From Spodoptera frugiperda (taxonomy: Eukaryota; Arthropoda; Insecta; Lepidoptera; Noctuidae), in assembly GCF_023101765.2 (NCBI RefSeq), contig NC_064217.1, positions 11,505,788 to 11,569,787 on the forward strand: a DNA stretch of 64,000 nt. Reading direction: 5' to 3'. Each line of letters starts with the position of its first letter. The stretch's first letter is position 1. This document shows, piece by piece, positions 41,336-53,124 of the stretch. The notes beneath the pieces are model-generated. The model saw only the letters and a program-made list of their open reading frames with translations. It had not been told where the DNA came from and ran no database searches. The translations under genes and the position numbers were made by a program.

Positions 41336-43014
41336 CCTGCGCCGCACAGTCGAGGCCTACCTATCGGAGAGGGCAATAATCTACCCGGGTGCTCACACAT
41401 GGGGTCGGCGAGAGGTATCGACCGGTGTTCCACAGGGATCGGTCCTGGGACCGCTCCTGTGGAACATCGGGTATGACTGGGTACTTCGTGGTGCTCTTCT
41501 GCACGGCGTTGTAGTTACGTGCTATGCGGACGATACACTGGTATTGGCACGCGGGAAGAGTTACCGTGACGCTGCGCTACTGGCGACGGCAGGTGTTGCG
41601 CAAGTCGTGTCAAGGATCCGGCGTCTGGGGCTGGAGGTGGCCCTTAATAAATCTGAGGCCATTTGCTTCCATAGGGCTCGGCGGGGTCCACCGGCAGGTT
41701 CACACATTGTGGTTGGAGGGGTTCGTATCGCAGTCAATTCGACAATGAAATATCTTGGTCTGGTCCTTGACAGTCGTTGGAATTTCGGACCCCACCTCCG
41801 ACAACTGGTTCTCAAATTGAGGGGAGCAGCAGCGGCGCTTTCGCGGTTGCTTCCCAATTTGGGTAATCCTAATACATCTTGCCGGTGGCTATACATGGGG
41901 ATCGTGCGGTCAATGGCCCTCTACGGATCACCAGTTTGGGCGGATGGACTGACGGCGCCCAATATCGCTTTACTGCGAAGTTCGCAGCGCGCGATGGCCA
42001 TCAGAGTCATAAGGGGTTACCGCACGATCTCCTTCGAGGCTGCAAGCCTCTTAGCTGGATCTCCACCCTGGGACTTGGAAGCAAAGGCTCTCGCATCACT
42101 ATATAGGTGGCGCGGGGAGCTGGCTGCCCGGGGCGAGCGATATCCACCTCGAGTTCTTGAGGCACGAAGGACTGAACTCCGTTGTGACACAATAACGGAG
42201 TGGAAAACACGACTTGCGCAACCTAGTGCAGGGCACGCCATTATAGCGGCAGTAAGTCCCGTCATGGAGGCGTGGATCGGCAGAGGGCATGGTGTCCTAA
42301 CCTTCCGGTTAACACAGGTACTTTCCGGACATGGCTGCTTTGGAAAGTACTTGTGTCGCATAGGCAGGGAGCAGACATCGGTGTGTCATCACTGCGATGG
42401 TGGTTTGGAGGATACGGCGCGGCATACGCTCGAAGAATGTTCTGCATGGGCAGAGCCGCGCCGTGAACTCATTGCAGTCCTCGGCGGGACAGACCTCTCA
42501 ATGTCGACTGTTATACAAGCTATGGTCGACAGTGAGAGTGCATGGGACGGAGTCGCTTCCTTCTGTGAACAAGTCATGTTGGCAAAGGAAGCGGCTGAAA
42601 GGAGAGGGAATCAAGATCTTTTCCCTCCCGCCGTAGACGCGCCAATCGTCAGCGCCGTGAGGCGGCAGCCGATCTACGACCTCCATAGGAGAGGCCTGCG
42701 GGCGACTGACTAGGGGAGTCAGACGTCCGCTGTATAGGCGAGAGTAGGCGTTAGCGTAGTGTTCCACGCGCGCTACTCGAGGAAGGGAAGCAGCCTCCCA
42801 GGGCCGCTAACGTGGCGGGACCTGCCGCGAACGAGCGGTAGGTCGAAGCCTGCCGGGTGCGGTGAATCCGTGAGGGCAGCCCGGATCACGGCCACAGGCA
42901 GTGGAGGAACACCGCGGTGGTTTTAGCCGGTAAGAGTCCGGCACACCCCTCCGTCGTCCCCACGGCGTGGGAAGTCCATGAGGATTTCCATCGCGTTACA
43001 AAAAAAAAAAAAAA
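41336..43014 (+). mobile_element. 5'-truncated R1-clade non-LTR retrotransposon
   Basis: Flanked by the 15-bp direct repeat GGTTTAGTTTGATAT (41321-41335 and 43015-43029); the other Helitron copies have it once. Ends in an A-run of about 14. Contains the CDS 41337-42713 and a 300-bp GC-rich 3' UTR with GTGCGGTGAATCCG and GGTGGTTTTAGCCGGTAAGA. Confidence 0.85.
41337..42713 (+). CDS. Reverse transcriptase C-terminal half of an R1-clade element
   Basis: 458 codons open from the truncation point to TAG at 42711-42713. Early part: STGVPQGSVLGPLLWNIGYD (RT motif with PQGS) and VVTCYADDTLVLARGK (catalytic Y-A-D-D). Then MKYLGLVLDSRWNF, VIRGYRTISFEAA and SPPWDLEAKAL, shared with the broken copy at 8561-9790. 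A C-terminal cysteine-histidine knuckle C-H-H-C ... H-T-L-E-E-C is typical for the R1/TRAS/SART group. The protein copies element RNA into DNA at the target. The endonuclease and N-terminal RT parts are lost by 5' truncation. No stop or frameshift remains in the retained part, so insertion was recent. GC-rich compared with its surroundings. Confidence 0.85.
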   Translation: MRRTVEAYLSERAIIYPGAHTWGRREVSTGVPQGSVLGPLLWNIGYDWVLRGALLHGVVVTCYADDTLVLARGKSYRDAALLATAGVAQVVSRIRRLGLEVALNKSEAICFHRARRGPPAGSHIVVGGVRIAVNSTMKYLGLVLDSRWNFGPHLRQLVLKLRGAAAALSRLLPNLGNPNTSCRWLYMGIVRSMALYGSPVWADGLTAPNIALLRSSQRAMAIRVIRGYRTISFEAASLLAGSPPWDLEAKALASLYRWRGELAARGERYPPRVLEARRTELRCDTITEWKTRLAQPSAGHAIIAAVSPVMEAWIGRGHGVLTFRLTQVLSGHGCFGKYLCRIGREQTSVCHHCDGGLEDTARHTLEECSAWAEPRRELIAVLGGTDLSMSTVIQAMVDSESAWDGVASFCEQVMLAKEAAERRGNQDLFPPAVDAPIVSAVRRQPIYDLHRRGLRATD

Positions 43015-43884
43015 GGTTTAGTTTGATATCGATTATTAGTAGTTACTGTAGTTAGTTTTTTAATAAAATTGTAAGTCTAATTTATTAATTAATTAGATAG
43101 ATTAGATTTAAGTCGTTTCTTTTAAATTATTTAGTTTAAGCTTGGTTATTATAGCATAGAGGATAGGTTGTAATATAATTTCTTTTTTAAATGTTATAAA
43201 TTCGTAATTCGTAGCTTTCTTTAGTTTTAAGTTAGTTTTCATCTTAAGTTCGGAAAGATTATAATATTTCTTTAGTTTAAGTCCGTTTTTAAACAATTTT
43301 TTCAATGTCCTAAGTGAGTATACATCTATTAAATTCAAACGCAGAGCTCATTATGTTGATTTTTGAAGAGTTCCCTGGAATATCTTCTACGTCTCATTTT
43401 TGAAGAGATTCCGCGAGATTGGGAACTATGTGGTTAAAACCAAAAATTTGCCGGAAGTCACTATTCCACGCGAACGAAGTCGTGGGCAAAAGCTAGTACC
43501 TAATATACACGACAAATATTGATACATTGTACACAATCTTTGTCTAATGGAGCTTTGTGTATATTTGTGTACATATTGTGTCTACAAACTTCATAGAAAA
43601 TTATTATTACTTTTCTAAGTCACTTCAGTTGTTACTTCACGTCAGTTGTTTCACTTAACAAGGAAAACTCAAAGGTAAGCGTCCACACGTACGCATCGCA
43701 TGTATACATTGCCGATAAGGCGGTCCGTACGATGCGGATCAGTCAACGCAGTTGTATGAGTTTCTATAGAAGACAAACTAAAATTTTATTTCCGTGTACA
43801 TTTTTGTAAAATAAACTTCTGCAAACAGATGTTTAACAAAATTTTTGTATCAACGTATGTAAAAATTAACTATTATAGTAATAA

Positions 43885-44042
43885 TCTATATAATATATAT
43901 AAAAATAAAGTTTACTAAAACTCGAGAACTGCTGGACTGATTTCGCTAATTGTTGGTCTTGAATTATTTGCCGAAGTCCAAGAAAAGTTTAAAAGGTGAG
44001 AATAAATATTTGAGGCGGTACGAAGCTTGCCGGGCCAGCTAG
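43885..44042 (+). mobile_element. Small Helitron-like element, 158 bp
   Basis: TCTATATAATATATATAAAA to GCTTGCCGGGCCAGCTAG, before T. A reverse relative lies at 45411-45577 (ends CTAA). Confidence 0.6.
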
Positions 44043-45410
44043 TCAGTTATAAAAAATATTAAGTACCTATCATGAATTATTATCTAACTATGTACTTGCA
44101 TCTTGTCTAAGCCCCGACAAAAAAGTGGTCTGAATTAAGCCAAGGTTATAATACGTCAAAAATTATAAAACGTCTTTTTTTTCAATACACATGTCTGTTT
44201 TTTTTTTGTAACCTAACCATACACAGTGGTATTTAATATCTGTATCTAGAAAAAAATCTAAACATATCGCGGGACCAAACAAAAGAGCTGTCATTTTGAA
44301 GTCTTTATAAATGCATAGGTGACGTAATTCGAAACGAATCGATTTCTTTTGTCTAATTGCAGTAATATTTCTATGTTAGTTTTGAGTTTATAAATAGTTT
44401 TAACGTAACTGTTAATGTCTGATTTGTGTCTATTATTTTAGACCACGTACTTGACAAAACTGAAAACGAAAGTGATGATAACATTCACGCCGACGTCTAT
44501 GTTTTTATGAATTAATTAATACATTTTTATTTATTTGTTTATTTATATCTTCTGTGGTACGATTTTAAACAATAATGTTCTCCAAAAAAGTTATCTGTCG
44601 TAGGAAATTTTCTATCAGAAGATAAAAAAAAAACAATAAAAATAATTAACTTATTACGAAAAAACGTGACTTTTCTTTATTAATTCAGAACAATTTATCA
44701 ACAAAGCTATGCTCAAAGATACAAATTACATCAGTTTCGGTACCTCATTGTTAGACGCCTACAGCTCCCGTTTTTTATACAACCTTGACCAAATGTTATA
44801 CACGTGCTAGGAAACAATGACAACGCCGGCGCGGCGCCGCACACTGGACTATATTTTCAGTATTCAAGACATAATTCCTTTATATTTAGTAAACTCACTT
44901 ACATTTTATCTACCCGGTAAGGTTATCAGTATCACCACAATGACATAAAACAAGCATAAAGTTTATAAATATAAAATGTTTTGTTTTTATATCCAATAGT
45001 ACTTTTTAAATCGTTTTACAAGTGAAACACGGATGACATTAATTCTACCTTATTGTAAATACTAATATAATTAGAATGAGCTTCCATAATTATTTAATTG
45101 TTTGAACAGGAAAATCTATTCACAGGAACAGGAAGGTTGCTTATGGGTTTGATGTGCTCCATAGTAGGCCGCATCATCGCTTGCCATCAAGCCACTAAAG
45201 GCGAGATAGTGGCCAAACTTCGATCGATCAAATATGTATATATTTAAAAAAAATCTGCCCAGTTGGGTATTTCAAAAATGAATGAGTATTACATTGTTCA
45301 GGAACATTAGATTTTACATAACTACACCGTCAACTTTTAATAATTACTAAGAGCAGACGACATCGTTTACCGGTCTGCAAGTCACCAAGTACGTAATTTA
45401 GTACGCCAAG
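44043..45410. other. AT-rich DNA without recognised genes
   Basis: No coding or repeat signal seen, apart from a short GC-rich palindromic patch (GGCGCGGCGCCG near 44828). Confidence 0.35.
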
Positions 45411-45577
45411 TTAGCTGACCCGGCAAACTTCGTACTGCCTCAAAAATATCTTTTTATCAGCTTTTAAACCTTCCCTGGGCTTCCACAAATAATTCAAGAC
45501 CAAAATTTGCCAAATTTGTCCAGCCGTTCACGAGTTGTAGCGAGACTTACGAACAGCTATTGATTATTATATATAGA
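45411..45577 (-). mobile_element. Small Helitron-like element, reverse copy
   Basis: Reverse complement starts TCTATATATAATAATC and ends GAAGTTTGCCGGGTCAGCTAA. Confidence 0.55.
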
Positions 45578-45994
45578 TAAAATAGTTTTATTTTATGTGC
45601 GCACCACAAACTCGTTTATAAGGGCCCGGAACCAGAACAGAAGTTGACTAATAGCATATTAAATTAAATCGTAACATTTTTGTTAAGATGATTGTTATAA
45701 TAATTATGTATTATACTTAAACCTATTCAAAATTAAATTTTTCGTACAGAACTAGTGTAGGACGTGTTTTATAAAAATGTTTTCGTAAAATATAAACAAA
45801 TATAACAAAGTTTATTTTTGTTTATGTGAGTGCGCGAAACAGCACACTGTGCTAAAAGATACACGCGTAACGGTGCGTGAAAAATATTAAAACGAAAATA
45901 AACACTTTCGTGTTTTATAGCACTTCTAAATCGGATCTGATGCGTAATGATTGAAAAGAAAAATGAAAAATGGTTGCCGAGCCTAATAGCTGAT

Positions 45995-46275
45995 TCAAGA
46001 CTGCACGGTTGGTGCGGTGCCGCGCAAAGTTCGATTCCCGCACGAAGCAACTCTTTGTGTGATCCACAAATTGTTGTTTCGGGTCTGGGTGACATGTGTA
46101 TGTGAACTTGTATGTTTGTAAACGCACCCACGATACAGGAGAAAATCCTAAAATTTCTCCCGCCTTGGCTGCGGCGAAAGTGTCAGAATCTCACTGATTA
46201 AAAACCGTCCCGTTTATACTCCTGCTTAGAGCCAGAGACCCAAGAAACCGGATAGGCCGTCTGCAGCTCCAGATA
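45995..46275. repeat. tRNA-derived SINE (+) followed by a reversed non-LTR tail
   Basis: 45995-46140: GACTGCACGGTTGGTGCGGT head, AAGTTCGATTCCCGCACG B-box region, GGTCTGGGTGACATGTG. 46141-46275: reverse copy of the GTCAGTAAGAGTCTGACACT-type tail. Confidence 0.65.
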
Positions 46276-47203
46276 GCCTAATAGCCTAGGGTACTAACTA
46301 AAAGATGGGCTACGGTAATTACAAAGGTATAAATCAAGTTTTTTTTTTACTTCACTTGCTAAGTTTGTCCTAATTTTGATGTTAGATTTTAAAAAATCTA
46401 AGAGGAATATATTGTTTTACTTAAAAAATATATTTAGCTTTGGTTGGTATATCCAATTAAGGATAAAAATCCCTTAAATAAATTTTAATAAAACCAACTC
46501 ATTTTCATCATTATTGAGGGTAGAAACATAATACGCAGGCGCAAAAAACAGATATTGTAGTGTCAGGATTTCTTCAAAAATATTATTTATTCATTTCTAT
46601 ATAAAGTAATAAAATATTTGCTTGTTAAATTTGTGTACTTAAATAGTTAAAACTGTAGTAAAGAAACGCCGGCAAAGAAATTAAAAAAATAAAACAAGAT
46701 CTCAAAATGGCGGGTAACCGCCATTTCGATGGAAAATATTTCGGCGTGGTTCGATTTTTTAAGCTTAAGCTATAATACACATTACATGATTACTACACTG
46801 ATGTATATCTGCCAAAAAATAACTATCGCAAAATAATAATAAAAAAAAAAACGTAACGACGTAGATATTAAAAAAAAATCTAAAAAAAAATTCACTGATA
46901 CTCACGTTTTTTGGTGATTGCTCGTGAAACAAACACTGAATATTTTTATTATGAAAATAAAAATATATTGTAATTATTTATTTGAAATAACCACTAGGGA
47001 GCGACTGTCTCGCAGGCGGTCGCACAACACACTGGCGCGGACGTCTTGTCGCCTCTGTTGTGCCCGTTCCCGGCAAACAATTAAGTTGAGTAAAGGTTTG
47101 CAAAAAGAACAATTTTGCGATAAATATACGAGAAAATTGAGTCAAAGTCAAATCACTTATTCCAATTAAACCATAAATAGGTAAATAAAGAAATATATAT
47201 TTT
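46276..47203. other. AT-rich DNA without recognised genes
   Basis: Several A-runs; the overlapping frames at 46918-47283 on both strands have no motif and straddle the repeat at 47204. Confidence 0.35.
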
Positions 47204-47385
47204 TTTATGAAACACGCCGGTAATCGAGCAGACGTATCACCTGATGATAAGTAATCGCCGCCGCCCATGGACACTTGAAACACCAGAGGCGTTACAAGTA
47301 CGTTGCCGGCCTTTTGGGAGTTAGGAATTTAAGGGTTGTTGTTCGGGAATCGGGGATTGGGAAGATTGTGAAGTTGGAAAATAAA
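47204..47385 (-). repeat. CR1-tail type repeat
   Basis: GAGCAGACGTATCACCTGAT, CGCCGCCGCCCATGGACAC, GGAGTTAGGAATTTAAGGG; same family as 39783-40135. Confidence 0.65.
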
Positions 47386-47873
47386 TAAAAGTCTGTCAGT
47401 CTGTCTGTCAGTGAAGCTAGGTGATCGTTTCAAAGTGTAGCTTCGAATGGAGACGAACGATTCTTTTAAGTAATACATAGGTATATTTACAATTTATCTG
47501 ATATTTTTTTTCAATCAATAATCTTACATAGATGTAATAATGATATTACTAATACTAAAACCTTCAATTGAATTGTATTTAACATGATTCGACGAATACT
47601 TAAGCACAAATTACGGCCCTTTTTATTAAATCAGTTTTCGTTAGTCTAACTTGTGTATAAATTAGACTTACTTTTCAACAAAAATGTGTCAAAATTGGCT
47701 AAAGTTAAACTCCATTTAACTTCACAGATTTGATACTATTTATTCAAAAATACCCTCCGTATAATTTGTATTGTGGTATAACTTCATAAATTATTTGCGT
47801 TTTAGTTCTTATATGATGCATGTACAAGTTCTGCCGGCAAATATTGTACTTGCAATTACCAAATCATGTACAA

Positions 47874-48250
47874 TCTTTATATATATAATTCTTCTGTAAG
47901 TGTGTATGTCACTGAACTTCTCTTAAACGAGTGGACCGATTTTGATGAACTTTTTTGTGTGTGTTCAAGGGGATCTGAGAATGGTTTAGATTCACAATTT
48001 TGTCCGCTGGACAATGTTTTTTAATTAGTTTTTAATTTATTAGTAGTTGTTGATTTTGGAATGTTTTACATTGGATCCGACAGACGGCGCTACCATCGCA
48101 GTGTCAAATATTAATGACGTTAGATATTGTCATAACATTTGAATAACAATTTTCATCAAAAAGGTCCAGAATGTTTTAGCTTATTAAAAAAAGTTTAAAA
48201 TTTTTAAATTAAAGACGTGTAGACAGGACAACGTCTGTCGGGTCCGCTAG
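47874..48250 (+). mobile_element. Lep1-type non-autonomous Helitron, second copy
   Basis: Starts TCTTTATATATATAATTC after A and ends GTCGGGTCCGCTAG before T; nearly identical to 15473-15850. Confidence 0.85.
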
Positions 48251-48399
48251 TCATCTATAAATTTTATTAATCTGAAATTACCTTCGTTTGTTTTTATTCA
48301 CAAAGTTTTATCTTTGAAATTAAATACAACTACCCGCTAAAGAATACAAAAAGAAACCCTAAGTTTTGTAGACTATCAAAATTATTTTTTCAAACTAGG

Positions 48400-48550
48400 G
48401 GCCAAAAGTGGACCAGGTTTGTCTGTCTGTTTTATGAAAATCCACTCTCTGCCCCCGGGGGTACAGTTTGAACTGTGTTTGGGGATTTACTCATTGGTGT
48501 CCCAATGAGTAAATCTTTTTTTGGAGCCGAGGGGCTGAGACTGGACTAAA
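48400..48550. repeat. Repeat with 14-bp inverted arms
   Basis: GATTTACTCATTGG ... CCAATGAGTAAATC are inverted around four bases (48485-48516). Related GATTTGCTCATTGGTGTC occurs near 20122. 48551-49094 holds nothing recognised. Confidence 0.5.
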
Positions 48551-49094
48551 CAAAATCATACATTACACTACAAATAAATAAATATTTTGATTTGTCGTTT
48601 AAATTTTAGTTAAAACCAGCTGCAGTCTTATCTATCATCTGAAAATAAACCTTAAACGAATTACGTAGGATTTATTTTGCTTTAGTGCAGACTATATTTA
48701 AGATAGTTATACAGTCTTATGTCAAAGAAAGTTTACTTAATTGACAAAAAAATTACACTACCCAGTCATAGATGACGGTGTTACCAATTATACATTTTAT
48801 TTCGTTACGATTAAGGTTGACAATCGCGTCATTAGTCTATATATTTACTATTCGAGCAGGTTTGTTACGTTGTGTTTCTAATTATGTTATCGATATCCAC
48901 AGATATCCGTACTCTAGTATAATTAAACAAAATAAAACTTGCTAGGAGTATTATTATTATTTTTAATTAACAAGCTCGCAATAATTGGGTAATGCAATTT
49001 GCAATTAATGTAATAAAGGACAACACAAATCGAACCTAGCTCTTATTCTCATATTAATGTCGAACTTAGGTATACATCTTACAATAATAGTTTA

Positions 49095-49265
49095 TTTGTC
49101 ATCTCTTTTTCATCTCGAGGCGAGAGAGAGTGTCGGACTCTTACTGACTAAAAACCACCCCGTTCCTACTCCTGCTTTTTGAGCCGGAGCTCCGGTAAAC
49201 CCGCTAGGTAGTCCGCAGCTTCGGATCAGGCATCAGCACTACTGGGCCTCATCTGTGGTGATGGG
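49095..49265 (-). repeat. SINE / non-LTR tail
   Basis: GAGGCGAGAGAGAGTGTCGG, CCACCCCGTTCCTACTCCTG, CCGGTAAACCCGCTAGG; reverse copy of the 28049 family. Confidence 0.6.
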
Positions 49266-49572
49266 TCTTTGACGTACGCGTAGAACGCGACGCGCCGCAC
49301 GCACGGGTCTGGTTCTGGTTGGACGGCGAGCTACCCTGTCTCGCCGTCCGCAGACCCTGCAGTATTTGGGGGATCAAAGATAATTAGATGCTTCGTAGAA
49401 GGAGGCGATGGTCCCATTTCTACTCACTTCGTATGGCACTAATCACAACCCTGAGGACACATCAGTGCTCAGTCTATGCAGGGCACACTGTCACCGTATG
49501 CTCCACTGTGTCCATCGAGTAGTCCTCATAGGGACTACACCCGGGCATTTTCACCCGCACAATTAGGAACAG

Positions 49573-49817
49573 GGGGGCCTACTCTAATTCAACGAACGAA
49601 CAAACAAACGAAAAATCTTCGCAGATTGCATACTACAATTCTATTTATTGCAAACTTTCGTGAACAAAAATGAACGAATTAAATGAAGATAAATAAATAG
49701 ATTTTGATATGAAATTAAAAATCAAACGTTATTTCAAGTAATTCTATTAGTAAATCAATAAAATCTACAGCCGAATATTAAACTAAACTTCGGATTCGAG
49801 AACCGGAGTAGGCCCCC
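49573..49817 (+). mobile_element. 245-bp MITE (GGGGGCCTACTC termini)
   Basis: Left GGGGGGCCTACTCTAATTC, right GAACCGGAGTAGGCCCCC. An inverted relative lies at 51826-52019. AT-rich interior with AACGAACGAACAAACAAACG. Confidence 0.65.
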
Positions 49818-49837
49818 TGGTATCTCCCGAAACTTCT

Positions 49838-49945
49838 ATGTCCTGTAAGCACATGCGTCAAGCGGTAAGTGAGGACGCTGTGACGTCTCTTAAGCGTGTC
49901 TTCAAAGACGGGACTTACCGCTACGATAAGAGCGAGCCCATTAAC
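49838..49945 (-). pseudogene. R1-clade ORF2 fragment
   Basis: Minus frame reads VAVSPVFEDTLKRRHSVLTY then RLTHVLTGHRSFGRYQ, corresponding to VSPVMEAWIGRGHGVLTF of the copy at 41337-42713. Only about 40 codons remain. Confidence 0.65.
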
Positions 49946-50743
49946 ACATTGAACGCCGTTGTGGTCACCGGTGACCGACGTCAGCAGAGGATTTACTTTC
50001 AACAGTTTTCTAATGGCAGTCAAAGTCTTAATATAAACGTAAAAGTCAGTGATATTATTTATTACAGTTGTGCTGCAGTTACTATATTTTATGTAACGTC
50101 GTGCCAGTACAAACCAGACCACAATATTATTATAGTACCAGCGTAATATTCTATAAATCGCAGAGAAGTGGTAACTATATGTTACGTTCCGGTACTCTAT
50201 ATCTACTCATGAGGAGCCTCCCTCCGTGACTCGAAACTAGTAGAGGTTTTCTCATATGTGTTTATTTATGTAAGTAAACCGACTTTTCTTAGATAATTTA
50301 AAACATTGTTATTTAGCTTGTTATTATTTTAATAGGTATTTTTGTTTTCCAGTGGTAAACCGCCAACAATAATTAGCGTCATGGAGTCCAGATAACAATT
50401 CACCAGTCGGACAGATTTCCTGTTTCCCATTTCCAAAACTTTACTTCCTTGGAAATTACATGTTACCTACGTTAAATTTCTTTACAGTTCCTTAATCTTT
50501 AATATTGGATGTTATTGCTAGGTATATTAGTAGTCATAAAACCATTCAATTGGAATTCTCAGAACAAATTTTTGTGTAAGCTATAAATAATTCTGAGAAC
50601 TATAGGTGATGATAACTGATAACCTCTAACGACTTATTTTTAGTTAACAAGTAACTGTATATTGAATCACTTCCCTTAGTATAGAGACAAATAAAAAACT
50701 ATTTTCTGATTCCCGGAATATTGGGAAGTCTCTAGAAGAAGTA

Positions 50744-50807
50744 TATAAGCGCTCTAAAATATGGATAATGAGGCGTTCCTCATTGTCCATATTTTAGAGC
50801 GCTTATA
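50744..50807. repeat. Near-perfect 30-bp hairpin
   Basis: Left arm TATAAGCGCTCTAAAATATG GATAATGAGG and right arm CCTCATTGTCCATATTTTAG AGCGCTTATA pair with one mismatch around a 4-base loop. No function visible. Confidence 0.75.
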
Positions 50808-51026
50808 AGTACCATAATATCCTACAAAGTCGTTACTTTGTAGAATATTATTGTACAGGGCTAGAGGAAAATATAGAGGGGCGTAGTCTATAACGTCCCG
50901 CATTCCCCGTAGAGGACACGCATTATTTTAAAGGGGCATCCAGGTATGACATCTCCTCTTTGTACTTACTTCACAAAGATGAGATTATAATAAGTAATAA
51001 GAGACAAAATTAATGATATAATGTTT

Positions 51027-51223
51027 TTTTTATGGAATAGGAGGCAAACGAGCAAACGAGTCACCTGATGGTATGCGATCAGCGCCGCCCATGGACACCC
51101 GCAACACCAGAGGAGTCACAGGTGCGTTGCCGGCCTTTTTTTTTAAAAGGAGTATGCTCTTTTCTTGAAGGTTTGAAGGTCGTATCGGTTCGGAAATACC
51201 GCCGACGACAACTCATTCCACAG
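51027..51223 (-). repeat. CR1-like 3' end including ORF terminus
   Basis: Reverse copy of about 960-1136: ATGGAATAGGAGGCAAACGA, CACCTGATGGTATGCGATCA, then the part encoding Y-D-L-x-T-F-K-K-R. Confidence 0.7.
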
Positions 51224-51444
51224 TTATGTAGCATTTATGTAGCAGTTCATCTGTGCACTGCAAAGCAAAATGGTAGACGAAGGTCACGTTAATAAAATTG
51301 GGAATTTTACCTATATTGTATTATCAGATAATTATGATAGCTAACCAAAAAAATTATTAAATTACTGGGAAAACATTAAATAATGTTAGTTACTAATTAG
51401 CAAAAAATGGTTTGTGATAATTACCAAAAAAATAAAATCTTATT

Positions 51445-51612
51445 ATAAGTTTCGTGAGACATACTAAATTAATTACGATGCGAAACTCGAGTAGCCAGTA
51501 GCAGCGTCGGCAGCAGTCGCGGAATGCTGCTCATGAATATGGGCGCCTAGCATGGCTTGAAACTAGTCGAGTACCTCGTCAAACAGTTACGTGAGTAAGC
51601 CGATAACAATAA
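51445..51612 (-). repeat. Penelope-type terminal repeat derivative
   Basis: TTTCGTGAGACATACTAAAT at the left edge; GCATGGCTTGAAACTAGTCG and GTGAGTAAGCCGATAAC at the right; a partial second arm only. Confidence 0.6.
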
Positions 51613-51825
51613 TAAATTTAAATCTTTATAACATCTTATTCCACCCGGGAACCGAAATTACGATAACAGTAAACATGTGTGGCAGTCCATTGCTCCACTA
51701 AAGGCCTCCTTCACATAAGAGAGTTGATCATAATCTTCACGGTTGGCAGGCAGGTTGGAAGTCACAGTGTAAAAAAGGTTTGTATTCATTAAAGAGCTCT
51801 ATTGTTTTATCCCCTACAGAGACCA

Positions 51826-52019
51826 GGGGACCTACTCCGGTTCTCGAATTCGAAGTTTTGAAATTACTTTAAATAACGTTTTTATTTATATTTATTTATT
51901 TATCTTCATTTCATTCGTTCATTTTTGTTCACAAAGGTTCGCAATAAATGGAATTGTAGTACGAAATCTGCGAAGTTTCGGATGAAACTTCGTTTTTCGT
52001 TAAATTAGAGTAGGCCCCC
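51826..52019 (-). mobile_element. MITE, inverted relative of 49573-49817
   Basis: GGGGACCTACTCCGGTTCTC to AAATTAGAGTAGGCCCCC. Confidence 0.65.
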
Positions 52020-52319
52020 AGGTAGCGATAAATGCATTTTGCACACAGCTTATATTCATTGCCGATAACACATTTCATATCCAAAAAAAGGTTGTTGAAC
52101 ATAAAGTCAACAAGTTGATAACGATATCTCCGTTATCTAGTGCCAATATTTGTATTAAAAAAATGTAGGTATAACTTGCCCTCAATGTCACAGTTCGATC
52201 ACAAACCGCCCACACAGCCTCAAAATTTAGATCAAAAGATACAAGCTTTTCAAAAATTACGAACAATTTCATATCTACTTTTTTATGGTCTAAACTGGCA
52301 AATTAGGTGATCTACCGGT

Positions 52320-52757
52320 AAACTGACCAAAATCACCTAATGGTAAGCAATCGCCACCGTCCATGGACACCCGGAACACACCAGAGACGCTACAAGTGCA
52401 TTGCCGGCCTTTTGGGGGTTAAGAATTTTCGGGTTGTTGGGGAATCGGGGGTTAGGAAGGTTGAGAAGCGAAGTAATTGGGACTCCGGTAACCTCACTCA
52501 CACAACGAAACACAACGCAAGCGTTGTTTCATCCGGAGCTGCGGAATACCTAGCGGGTTTACCGGGGCTTCGGAATAAAAAGCAGGATTAGGAACGGGGT
52601 GGTTTTAGTCAGAGTAAGAGTCTGACACTTCCTCTCGCCTCTCTTAAGGCGAGAGAAGTCATTGGATGATTTTCCCTCTTAAAACAAAGTCTCAGATATT
52701 AACGCGTTCAAACGAACAAACAAATAAACTCTTCAGCTTTGTATATTAGAAAATAGA
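52320..52757. repeat. Three adjoining repeat pieces
   Basis: 52320-52530 (-) CR1-tail type repeat, 52528-52690 (+) GTCAGAGTAAGAGTCTGACA tail, 52690-52757 (-) 5' end of the small Helitron family (AAACTCTTCAGCTTTGTATA). Confidence 0.6.
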
Positions 52758-53124
52758 TATAAGATGGAACACAGTAAATAACTATGTAAGTATGTGGAAA
52801 ATATATACAAATATATAACTGAGTATATAAGGAAAATGAAAACTGGTATATCTATTTAATAAAGCTAATAAATACTCAAGTATGATGGAAGCGTTATAAT
52901 TATGTTCAGTATGATAACAATATATCAAATAGATATCTAATAATTCAATATCGTGTGCAATCATAATCCAGATTCATAAATCAATTCTAGGTACTAATAT
53001 TAAACCTAAATGAAAAAAAAGTTTGCGAGAACAAATGTATTTTATGTACAACTTAAACATACATCGCTAAATACACATATAACATACATTTAATTAAAGA
53101 GAAATACATACAAACATCATCAGA

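Larger units (their letters stand above)
40638..43496 (+). mobile_element. Non-autonomous Helitron, copy H2, interrupted by an R1-clade element
   Basis: Begins TCTATACATATAATAAAATC after A and ends GGGCAAAAGCTAG before T, with the CGCGAACGAAGTCGTG hairpin just upstream (one arm base changed). A TCTGTTTG microsatellite lies at about 40750-40812. Without the insertion 41336-43014 the element is about 1.2 kb. A 76-codon minus-strand frame at 43108-43338 recurs at 60349-60579 but is simply element sequence. Confidence 0.8.

Noticed and set aside
43108..43338. 76-codon minus frame conserved at 60349-60579
   Set aside because: Part of the AT-rich body of the Helitron family; conservation follows from element identity.
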